Shown in pieces: positions 57,454 to 64,000 of a stretch of DNA of 64,000 bases. The position numbers and the translations under genes were made by a program. This DNA is from an uncultured Collinsella sp. (GTDB lineage Bacteria > Actinomycetota > Coriobacteriia > Coriobacteriales > Coriobacteriaceae): NCBI GenBank assembly GCA_937950325.1, contig CALFDJ010000042.1:1-64000 (forward strand), given 5' to 3'. The notes beneath the pieces were generated by a model. That model was not told the origin of the DNA, did not search any database, and saw only the letters and a program-made list of their open reading frames with translations. Within the stretch, counting starts at the first letter, position 1. Every line of letters begins with the position of its first letter.

Positions 57454-59334
57454 CTAAATCGTGGGAAACGCAACGACGTCGGCGGGGCGTGCCAACGTCT
57501 CGGCAATACGGTCTTGCACCTCGAGCAGGCATTCGAGCAACAGCGGGTTAAAGGTGCCGCACTTACCGTCCAGGATCATCTGGATCGCCTCCTTGTGCGG
57601 GCTAGCGTCCTTGTACACGCGCACGCTCGTCAGCGCATCATACACGTCGGCCACCGAGACCACCTGCGCGGCAATGGGAATCTCGTCGCCCTTAAGGCCA
57701 TCGGGATAACCCTTGCCGTCCCAGCGCTCGTGATGCCAACGCGCAATCTGGTACGCATATTCCATAAGCGCATTGCCGACGTGATGGCGGCCCAGCTCAA
57801 GCAACATGTCGGCGCCCATCGTGGTATGCGTCTTCATAATCTCGAACTCCTCGGGCGTAAGGCGCCCGGGTTTGTTGAGAATCGCATCGTCAATCGACAT
57901 CTTGCCGATATCGTGCAGCGCCGAAGCCAGGGCAATCGTAGAGCGTTCCTCATTGTCGAGGGAGATGGTGTCGCTACGCTGGACCAGACAGCCAAGCAGC
58001 AGCTCGGTCAGCTTCTCGATGTTCGTAACGTGTCTGCCGCTCTCGCCGTTGCGAAGCTCCATGACGCCGGCCATGATGTCGATGAGCATGCGACTGTTCT
58101 TGACGCGCTCGTTGTACTGCTGGGACAGCAGGCTCGTCAGGCGGCGCTGTTTGGCGTATAGGCGGATGGTGTTGCTTACACGGCGGCGCACGACACGGGA
58201 GTCAAACGGGCGGTTGATATAGTCCGAGGCGCCCAGCTCGTACGCGCGCAGAACCATATCATCGGAATCTTCGCTCGAAATCATGATAAAAGGCAGATTG
58301 TCGATACCCGATCGGCGCGACAGATCGGCCAGCACCTCAAAGCCGCTTATGCCCGGCATGACAATATCCAGCAGCACGAGCGACAACTCATCGCCATAGC
58401 GGTCGACCATGTCGAGCGCCGTACGACCGTTGTCGGCCTCCAGGATGCAATACTCGTCCTTGAGCATCTCGTTGAGAATGGCTCGGTTCATCTCGGAGCC
58501 ATCAACAATAAGCACCAAAGGCTTTTCGCTTTGGAAGGCCTCGATGGAATCGGCATCGGTCACGACCGTACCGGCTTTTGCCTTAGCGCGGCTCAATAAC
58601 TGGACAGCGCGGCCAACGCCCTCATCGACCGTCTCGCCATGAATGCGAACGCCACCAACACATGCCGTCAAGCTCACGTACTCATGGCCCGGAACAATCG
58701 TGGAACGAACGGCATCGGACACCTGATGCAGGCGACGGGTGAAGTCATCGGAGGGAATATTGGGCATGACGACCACAAACTTGTCGCAGCCATAGCGTAC
58801 GAGCTCGTCAGTCGAACGAATTCCGCTGCGTATGGCCGTCGCCACAGCACCGAGCGCAAGGTCGCCGGCATGACGGCCACACGTATCGTTGAAGACCCTA
58901 AAATCATCAAGGTCGATCACCGCAACGCCGGCATTCATGCGGGCGCTACGGAGCTTTTCCTCGTAATATCGGCGATTGCGCACGCTCGTCAGCACGTCGG
59001 TGTAGACAAGGTCCTCTTCTGCAGCCTCTTGCTCATCGATCGGACGCACCATCAGTAAGACATGAGGCTCGCCCTCGACCTTCAGAGGGCGCAGGCGGGC
59101 GCGGTACTCAACACCATCGTTGAGCAGTTGCTCCGACACTTCATCGGAATCTGCCAAGGCCTCAAGACTCGACTGACGCAGACAAGGGCACCGATTGCCG
59201 GCGAGCAGGCAGTTAGGCTCGCTCTTAATCTGATCGGCCGACAGCAAACGCACCACGGGGTAGGTCTTCGCGACGCGGGCGACCTCGGCGGCGGCCTCCT
59301 CGGCGGTTAGATTGACCTCGTGATTATTGAGCAT
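57454..59334 (-). CDS. GGDEF (degenerate)-REC-HD-GYP signalling protein
   Basis: A 626-residue multidomain protein. Residues 1-100 are a sensor-like region with CLLAGNRCPCLRQSS (three cysteines). A GGDEF domain (about 110-265) has YGCDKF where GGDEF is expected, so it is probably not an active diguanylate cyclase. A receiver domain (about 270-390) has the phospho-Asp in VLLDIVMPGISGFEVL and ends ASDYINRPFD. The HD-GYP domain (about 410-620) has ALHDIGKMSIDDAILNKPGR and HHERWDGKGYPDGL, full motifs for hydrolysing cyclic-di-GMP. The HPt gene follows directly. Start at 59334 after AAAGGG. Confidence 0.9.
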   Translation of the reverse strand: MLNNHEVNLTAEEAAAEVARVAKTYPVVRLLSADQIKSEPNCLLAGNRCPCLRQSSLEALADSDEVSEQLLNDGVEYRARLRPLKVEGEPHVLLMVRPIDEQEAAEEDLVYTDVLTSVRNRRYYEEKLRSARMNAGVAVIDLDDFRVFNDTCGRHAGDLALGAVATAIRSGIRSTDELVRYGCDKFVVVMPNIPSDDFTRRLHQVSDAVRSTIVPGHEYVSLTACVGGVRIHGETVDEGVGRAVQLLSRAKAKAGTVVTDADSIEAFQSEKPLVLIVDGSEMNRAILNEMLKDEYCILEADNGRTALDMVDRYGDELSLVLLDIVMPGISGFEVLADLSRRSGIDNLPFIMISSEDSDDMVLRAYELGASDYINRPFDSRVVRRRVSNTIRLYAKQRRLTSLLSQQYNERVKNSRMLIDIMAGVMELRNGESGRHVTNIEKLTELLLGCLVQRSDTISLDNEERSTIALASALHDIGKMSIDDAILNKPGRLTPEEFEIMKTHTTMGADMLLELGRHHVGNALMEYAYQIARWHHERWDGKGYPDGLKGDEIPIAAQVVSVADVYDALTSVRVYKDASPHKEAIQMILDGKCGTFNPLLLECLLEVQDRIAETLARPADVVAFPTI

Positions 59335-59545
59335 ATGGGGCCCTTTCGATAGTTTCGCATGGTAGCGGTGGGTTCCAAATGCTACAAGGGTAACACCTTG
59401 CCGATGCAGGTAAGCACGTGAATGCTGTTACATTTTTATGAGTTGGCAGACGGCGCGATTGAAGCCGCAGACGTGAGGTTTTGAACACATTTGTTAACAC
59501 GGCCGAAACGTCTGCTGGTGAAGCCCGCTTTGGCTATTGCGGCTG

Positions 59546-60343
59546 CTAGAGCCCCAGGATGCCACGAACAGCCCGGGCAGCCGCTGCCGGGCGATCGCGC
59601 AGACCGTTATGCGCGCCCGGGATCGTCACAAGGGGGCAATCGAGATATTCGGCAGCCGCTCGCGTGCCAGCCTCGCGGGGTGTATCGACCGAAAGCTCGC
59701 CCAAAAACACGGCCGACACCGCCTTTGACGCGCGGACGCGCTCCCAGTCGGGAGCATATGTCATATTTGTTCCGTATTCATTAGCCATAAAGCAACGACC
59801 ATTGCGCAGGGCATGTTTGGCTTCCGCTTCGGTCGTCCCGGGAGCTTCGGGGTCCAAGTCGCCGAGGGCTCCCAAGAAAAGCCGGAGCGCCTTTGAAACC
59901 TTTCCAGCCGCAATCATATCGAGCAAAACCGGAGCTGCGCCCATGCCGACGCCTTCGGCCGACACAGCCGGCTCATGCAGAATCGCACGGGCGACGAGAT
60001 GGGGTTCGGCGCGAAGAAGCTCCAGCGCCACCAACGTACCGGCGCTATGCGCAAGCACATTTGTCGGAGCGCCAACGTGTTCGATCACGGCTTGCAGGTC
60101 GGCGGCCTGAGCGGCAAGATCATAGCTGCCGTCTGCCGCATCGCTGCTGCCACCGCAGCCGCGGCGGTCGTAGGCAATTACGCGGTAGTTGCGGCTGAGC
60201 TCACAAGCGATACCGTCGAAAAATGTGCCGTCGACACAAGCGCCGTGCACGCACACCAAGGCAGGAGCATCAGGCGACACATCTGGGCCGGCATATTCGC
60301 GACAGGCAATCGTGGTACCCGCATTCTCGACCGTAAAATTCAT
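59546..60343 (-). CDS. Alpha/beta-fold hydrolase
   Basis: A 265-residue esterase-like hydrolase: oxyanion region VCVHGACVDGTFF, nucleophile serine in VLAHSAGTLVALEL near residue 97, acid region FLGELSVDTPREAG and the catalytic His in IPGAHNGLRDRP. YRVIAYDRRGCGGSSDAADG is typical of the haloperoxidase/ester hydrolase group. Substrate unknown. The start at 60343 follows GGGGGCAC. It diverges from the radical SAM gene. Confidence 0.88.
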   Translation of the reverse strand: MNFTVENAGTTIACREYAGPDVSPDAPALVCVHGACVDGTFFDGIACELSRNYRVIAYDRRGCGGSSDAADGSYDLAAQAADLQAVIEHVGAPTNVLAHSAGTLVALELLRAEPHLVARAILHEPAVSAEGVGMGAAPVLLDMIAAGKVSKALRLFLGALGDLDPEAPGTTEAEAKHALRNGRCFMANEYGTNMTYAPDWERVRASKAVSAVFLGELSVDTPREAGTRAAAEYLDCPLVTIPGAHNGLRDRPAAAARAVRGILGL

Positions 60344-60568
60344 GTTGTGCCCCCATCATCAATGCTCATCCAGTTGCACGTCAGCGCGGTTGGATGGACC
60401 CACATTGCCTTACACCTTGTTAACAGATTAACTTTACCCGACCCGAAGCTTTTCATGGCGCGGCATAATGGGCGACGTGAAAAAACGAAACTTGTAAAGC
60501 AAGAGCCCGCACCTGGCTTTGGAGCCGATGCTATGCTTAGGCACAATTGTCTTGAGGAGCATATGCCT

Positions 60569-61345
60569 ATGTCTACGTTTTTGAATGCCAGCCCCATCTT
60601 TGGGCCCGTTCGCAGCCGTCGCCTTGGTCTCTCGCTCGGCGTCAACATGATGCCGGCCAGCGGCAAAATCTGCACGTTCGACTGCATTTACTGCGAAAAC
60701 GGCCTCAACGCCGAGCACCCCTGCCATGAGCCGTACAACACAGCTGCCGTGGTACTCGACGCGCTCGAGGCAAAGCTGCGCGAGATGGCAGCCGAGGGCG
60801 AGCTCCCCGATGTGATCACCTTCGCAGGCAACGGCGAGCCCACCGCCGCACCGGAGTTTCCGCAGGCCATCGCCGGCGCCGTCGCGCTGCGCGACGAGCT
60901 TGCCCCAAACTCCAAGATCGCCGTGCTCTCCAACGGCACGCGCGCCGACCGCCCCGAGGTGCACGACGCGCTCATGATGGTCGATGACAACATTCTTAAG
61001 CTCGATACCGTCGACCCGGCATTTATCCAGCTGCTCGACCAGCCCGTTGGCCCCTACGACGTCGAGCACCAGATCGAGACGTTCGCAAGCTTTGACGGTC
61101 ACGTTATTATCCAGACGATCTTTTTGACCGGTGAGTATCAGGGCAAGCCCATCGACAACACCGGCGAGGAGTACGTCGCCCCCTGGCTCGCGGTGCTCGA
61201 GCGCATTCGTCCGCAGGAGGCGACCATCTACACGGTGGCGCGCGAGACACCGGTCGCAGGCCTTGCCAAAGCAGCACCCGAGGCCCTCGACGCCATTGCC
61301 GCGCGCGTGCGCGCCCTCGGCATTCCCTGCCAGGTGAGCTACTAG
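60569..61345 (+). CDS. Radical SAM protein
   Basis: A 258-residue radical SAM enzyme with the [4Fe-4S] motif in CTFDCIYCENGL (CxxxCxxC) near residue 40. FGPVRSRRLGLSLGVN and FAGNGEPTAAPEFPQAI resemble a widespread group of small uncharacterised radical SAM proteins distantly like the wyosine/TYW1 and MoaA types. I prefer the ATG at 60569 (MSTFLNA), nine bases after GAGGAG, over the one at 60563. Function not assigned. Confidence 0.85.
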   Translation: MSTFLNASPIFGPVRSRRLGLSLGVNMMPASGKICTFDCIYCENGLNAEHPCHEPYNTAAVVLDALEAKLREMAAEGELPDVITFAGNGEPTAAPEFPQAIAGAVALRDELAPNSKIAVLSNGTRADRPEVHDALMMVDDNILKLDTVDPAFIQLLDQPVGPYDVEHQIETFASFDGHVIIQTIFLTGEYQGKPIDNTGEEYVAPWLAVLERIRPQEATIYTVARETPVAGLAKAAPEALDAIAARVRALGIPCQVSY

Positions 61346-61386
61346 CAAAACCACGCAGCAGCTAGTGCCTGCCATCCCGCTCCATC

Positions 61387-61453
61387 AGTTGCGGTGATAT
61401 AGTTCCTATTTATGCTGTTAAACCGCTTAAATCGGAACTATATCACCGCAACT
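61387..61453. repeat. Long hairpin with 20-bp arms
   Basis: AGTTGCGGTGATATAGTTCC (61387-61406) pairs perfectly with 61434-61453, a 27-base loop between. TTTT follows on the plus strand, so it may end the radical SAM transcript. The arm and loop lengths recall the 59-bp units at 50.9-51.2 kb, but the arm sequence differs. Confidence 0.85.
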
Positions 61454-61505
61454 TTTATGGACGCGTGGGTGGGCTATACTAGCTGCGAATGAAAGGAAGT
61501 TAGCC

Positions 61506-62393
61506 ATGTTTGACAATGGACCCGTGCCCGGCCGCAACGACGCCTGCTGGTGCGGCAGCGGCAAAAAATATAAGAAATGCCATAGCGCCTTTGATGAGCG
61601 CCTCGAGCGCTTGTGGGAAGAGGGCTGGGAGGTTCTGCCCCGCACGCTCTACAAGACGCCCGCCGATATCGAGGGCATCAAGCGCTCGGCCGCCATCAAC
61701 GTGGGCGTGCTCGATTACGTAGGCGAACACATCGCCGCGGGCATGACCACCAACCAGATCGACCAGATGATCTACGACTACACCGTCGAGCACGGTGGCA
61801 CGCCGGCCGACCTCAACTATGAGGGCTACCCCAAGAGCGTTTGCACCTCGATCAACGACGTGGTCTGTCACGGTATCCCCTGCGATACGGACGTGCTGCA
61901 TGAGGGCGATATTATCAACGTGGACTGCTCCACGATCCTAGACGGCTACTTTAGTGATTCGAGCCGCATGTTCTGCATCGGCGAGGTCTCTGCCGAGCGC
62001 CAGCGCCTGGTCGACGTCACCCGCGCCAGCGTGGAGGCGGGTCTGGCTGCCGTCAAGCCGTGGCTGCCGCTCTCCGTGATGGCTGAGGCCGTGCAAAAGA
62101 CGGTCGAGGACGCCGGTTTTAGCGTAGTGCGCGAGTACGGCGGACACGGCATTGGCAAAGAGTTCCACGAGGACCCGTTTGTGGGCTTTACCACCGAGGC
62201 GCCCGATGTGGACACCATCATGGCCCCGGGCATGGTCTTTACCATTGAGCCCATGGTCAACGCCGGAGCGCCCGACATCAAGATCAGCAAGGGCGACGGT
62301 TGGTGCGTGCGCACCAAGGACGGCAGCGATTCGGCCCAGTGCGAGGTACAGCTCGTGGTGACCGAGGACGGCTACGAGCTGCTGAGCTGGTAG
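61506..62393 (+). CDS. map: Methionine aminopeptidase type I with N-terminal SEC-C zinc motif
   Basis: Removes initiator methionine from nascent proteins. The 295-residue protein has an N-terminal SEC-C-like zinc finger (GRNDACWCGSGKKYKKCH), which may bring it to the ribosome, then a pita-bread domain with metal ligands in INVDCSTILDGYFSDSSRMF (Asp pair), YGGHGIGKEFHEDP (His), FTIEPMVNAG (Glu) and SAQCEVQLVVTEDG. Start ATG at 61506 after AAAGGAAG. Monocistronic, with a strong terminator. Confidence 0.96.
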   Translation: MFDNGPVPGRNDACWCGSGKKYKKCHSAFDERLERLWEEGWEVLPRTLYKTPADIEGIKRSAAINVGVLDYVGEHIAAGMTTNQIDQMIYDYTVEHGGTPADLNYEGYPKSVCTSINDVVCHGIPCDTDVLHEGDIINVDCSTILDGYFSDSSRMFCIGEVSAERQRLVDVTRASVEAGLAAVKPWLPLSVMAEAVQKTVEDAGFSVVREYGGHGIGKEFHEDPFVGFTTEAPDVDTIMAPGMVFTIEPMVNAGAPDIKISKGDGWCVRTKDGSDSAQCEVQLVVTEDGYELLSW

Positions 62394-62402
62394 CCGTGGA
62401 TG

Positions 62403-62452
62403 CGCCGGGCTTCGCGATGGATATGTTAACCATCGCGAAGCCCGGCGTTTTT
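62403..62452 (+). terminator. Terminator of map
   Basis: Perfect 18-bp stem CGCCGGGCTTCGCGATGG (62403-62420) with 62430-62447, then TTTTTAT. Confidence 0.95.
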
Positions 62453-62456
62453 ATAG

Positions 62457-62508
62457 CGTTTTGCCTGATAAAACCTGCCAAAATAAACCTGTCCCCTTTT
62501 GGCAGGTT
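62457..62508 (+). repeat. REP-like hairpin repeat, copy D
   Basis: Full copy with complete AACCTGCCAAAA and TTTTGGCAGGTT arms; it ends 18 bases before the 2-hydroxyacid dehydrogenase start. Confidence 0.85.
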
Positions 62509-62526
62509 GGGCGGAGAGGACCGTTT

Positions 62527-63462
62527 GTGAACATCCTGGTTTTGTTGCCCGTCAACGACCGTCATCGCGCAATTCTTGAGTCGAGCGCTCCGGGCGAGGA
62601 CTTTATCTACACGAGTGCCGACGCCATCACGCGCGAGCAGGTCGCCGATGCCGACGTGATCTTGGGCAACATCGACCCTTCCCTGCTGACCGCATGCGAG
62701 CACCTCCAGCTGCTGCAACTGCAGACCGCCGGCTATGACGACTATCTCGCCGCCGGCACCGTGCCGGCTGAAGCCAAGCTGTCTTGCTCAATCGGCGCCT
62801 ACGGCCAGGCCGTGAGCGAGCACATGTTTGCCATGGTCCTTTCCATGATGAAGCACCTGCCCGGCTATCACGACTTGCAGCGCGAGCATCGCTGGGAGGA
62901 CTTAGGCCCGGTCACCTCGCTCAAAAATGCCAATGTGCTGGTGTTGGGCGCGGGCGACATTGGCGGCCACTTTGCCACGCTCTGCCGCAGCATGGGCGCG
63001 CACGTCCGCGGCATCAAGCGCCATCCGCTCGTCTACCCCATTGTGTTTGAGGACATGGACGGCATGGATGCCCTGTCTGAGCGCCTGGCGGAGGCCGACA
63101 TCGTCGCATCCTTTATGCCCAGCACACCCGAGACCCACGGTCTGGCGAACGCCGAGTTCTTCGCCGCGATGAAACCGGGCGCCTTCTTTGCCAACGGCGG
63201 CCGCGGCGATCTTGTGGTTGCCGACGATCTGGTTGCCGCTCTTGAGTCCGGACACCTTGCCGGTGCCGCGGTCGATGTCACCGACCCTGAGCCACTGCCC
63301 GCAACAAGCCCGCTGTGGGATGCGCCCAACATGCTCATCACGCCGCACGTCTCCGGCTGGTTCCACCTGGCAGCCACGCTCAACAATGTGGTCGACATTG
63401 CCGCAGAGAATCTGCGTCACCTGCAAGCCGGCGAGACCCTGCGCTGTTGGATCGAACATTAG
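62527..63462 (+). CDS. D-isomer-specific 2-hydroxyacid dehydrogenase
   Basis: A 311-residue NAD-dependent dehydrogenase. The Rossmann motif is VLVLGAGDIGGHFATLCRSM near residue 140, the catalytic Arg is in FFANGGRGDLVVADDLVAAL, Glu in VDVTDPEPLPATSPLWDAPN and His in MLITPHVSGW. Substrate (glyoxylate, pyruvate or similar) not decidable. I use the GTG at 62527 after GGAGAGGA; the longer frame begins in the REP-like repeat. Confidence 0.93.
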   Translation: MNILVLLPVNDRHRAILESSAPGEDFIYTSADAITREQVADADVILGNIDPSLLTACEHLQLLQLQTAGYDDYLAAGTVPAEAKLSCSIGAYGQAVSEHMFAMVLSMMKHLPGYHDLQREHRWEDLGPVTSLKNANVLVLGAGDIGGHFATLCRSMGAHVRGIKRHPLVYPIVFEDMDGMDALSERLAEADIVASFMPSTPETHGLANAEFFAAMKPGAFFANGGRGDLVVADDLVAALESGHLAGAAVDVTDPEPLPATSPLWDAPNMLITPHVSGWFHLAATLNNVVDIAAENLRHLQAGETLRCWIEH

Positions 63463-63465
63463 GGT

Positions 63466-63489
63466 TCCGCCGTTCTAACGAACGGCGGA
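63466..63489 (+). terminator. Short hairpin after the dehydrogenase
   Basis: TCCGCCGTTC, loop TAAC, GAACGGCGGA; perfect 10-bp stem just past the stop codon. Confidence 0.6.
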
Positions 63490-63532
63490 CCGGTCGACGC
63501 TACGCGCCGCCCAGAGCGACAATTTGTCATTC

Positions 63533-63574
63533 AAAAGGCAAGGCATGACCAGAAGGTCTATGCCTTGCCTTTTT
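63533..63574 (+). terminator. Strong terminator after the dehydrogenase
   Basis: AAAAGGCAAGGCAT-GACC, loop AGAA, GGTC-TATGCCTTGCCTTTT, ending in a T run. Confidence 0.85.
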
Positions 63575-63664
63575 CATGCCAACTTGTTCGCTCTGGACAT
63601 CGCTCGCTGACGCTTGCTCAACCTGCGGTGTCATAACAATTCTGTCCAGCTGTTGGCTTTGCGG

Positions 63665-63716
63665 CATTTGCCCAGATAAAACCTGCATAATAAACCTGTC
63701 CCTTTTAGCAGGTTTT
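63665..63716 (+). repeat. REP-like hairpin repeat, copy E
   Basis: Slightly shortened copy (AACCTGCATAATAAACCTG, then TTTTAGCAGGTTTT). It ends on the stop codon of the M18 aminopeptidase gene. Confidence 0.8.
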
Positions 63717-64000
63717 AGAGCTCCACGCTTTCGGCGCCGTTGATGGTTAGGTTTCGCTCGTAGAAAGCCGTGAGGGCGCGAATGGCGTACATCACGTCGC
63801 GTACGCCGCCGGTCTCGTAGCTTGAGTGCATGGCCAGCTGCGGCAGGCCCACGTCCACGGCATGCATGCTCGCCTGCATGTTCGACAGGTTGCCGAGCGT
63901 GGAGCCACCCGCCATATCGCTCTTGTTGGCGAAGGCCTGCGTGGGCACGTCGGCGTCATCGCAAATAGCCTGGAACACTGCGCGGCTAAAGGCATCGGTG
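63715..64000 (-). CDS. M18-family aminopeptidase, 3' part only
   Basis: The C-terminal 94 residues of a zinc aminopeptidase of the aspartyl-aminopeptidase (M18) family; the gene continues beyond the window. The segment ANKSDMAGGSTLGNLSNMQA and the final metal His in LAMHSSYETGGVRDVMYAIR are characteristic. Confidence 0.88.
   Translation of the reverse strand, partial: TDAFSRAVFQAICDDADVPTQAFANKSDMAGGSTLGNLSNMQASMHAVDVGLPQLAMHSSYETGGVRDVMYAIRALTAFYERNLTINGAESVEL

Overview
The window looks like chromosomal DNA of a Coriobacteriia gut actinobacterium, most like Collinsella. This is inferred from moderately high G+C, densely packed genes with strong AGGAGG-type ribosome binding sites, the gene content (riboflavin ECF uptake, acyl-CoA dehydratase activase, AmaP/DUF2273/Asp23 cluster, OPT transporter, sortase-anchored Ala-rich surface protein) and many hairpin repeats between genes. 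No rRNA, tRNA, CRISPR array or prophage was seen.

Layout. 0.3-5.4 kb: arginine operon argC-argJ-argB-argD (minus strand) with an ARG-box-like operator over its promoter and a structured attenuator between argC and argJ. 5.4-6.3 kb: two tandem flavin/PNPOx-like genes. 6.3-9.9 kb: riboflavin ECF transporter (FMN riboswitch, ribU, fused double ATPase, ecfT). 10.06-11.78 kb: a G+C-rich IS110-family element whose transposase carries a C-terminal XRE-type helix-turn-helix, bounded by 38-bp inverted repeats and placed just behind groEL. 11.8-13.8 kb: groES-groEL, followed by a large nested palindrome. 14.2-17.5 kb: divergent amidohydrolase and M20 peptidase genes. 17.6-25.1 kb: membrane and envelope genes (zinc-ribbon protein, YitT, Asp23 cluster, YebC regulator, large DUF6020-like protein). 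25.2-30 kb: lgt, NifU-domain protein, dCMP deaminase, coaX, OPT transporter. 30.1-35.7 kb: a 1158-residue CAP/coiled-coil surface protein with a nine-G tract, a DUF389 protein and a small anchored protein. 36.1-41.7 kb: a very large 2-hydroxyacyl-CoA dehydratase activase fusion behind a TetR regulator.

41.75-42.2 kb is the most unusual stretch. A 41-residue hydrophobic/basic peptide gene has a sequestered ribosome binding site and a LexA-like box at its promoter. An opposing promoter makes a short RNA that converges on a shared bidirectional terminator. This is the architecture of an SOS-linked type I toxin-antitoxin locus, here lying between two direct copies of a REP-like hairpin.

42.2-48.9 kb: HAD phosphatase, TetR-MFS pair with two matching operators, amt-glnK nitrogen module, CmpB-like membrane protein and HD-domain protein. 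49.1-52.4 kb: dxs, then an array of three 59-bp palindromes, then an iron-type alcohol dehydrogenase. 52.6-57 kb: polar amino-acid ABC transporter and a class I glutamine amidotransferase. 57-59.3 kb: HPt protein and a GGDEF(degenerate)-REC-HD-GYP protein. 59.5-64 kb: alpha/beta hydrolase, radical SAM protein, SEC-C methionine aminopeptidase, 2-hydroxyacid dehydrogenase and the 3' end of an M18 aminopeptidase.

At least nine REP-like hairpins with a CTGTCCC (or CTGCCCC) loop recur near stop codons across the window, pointing to a dispersed repeat family.
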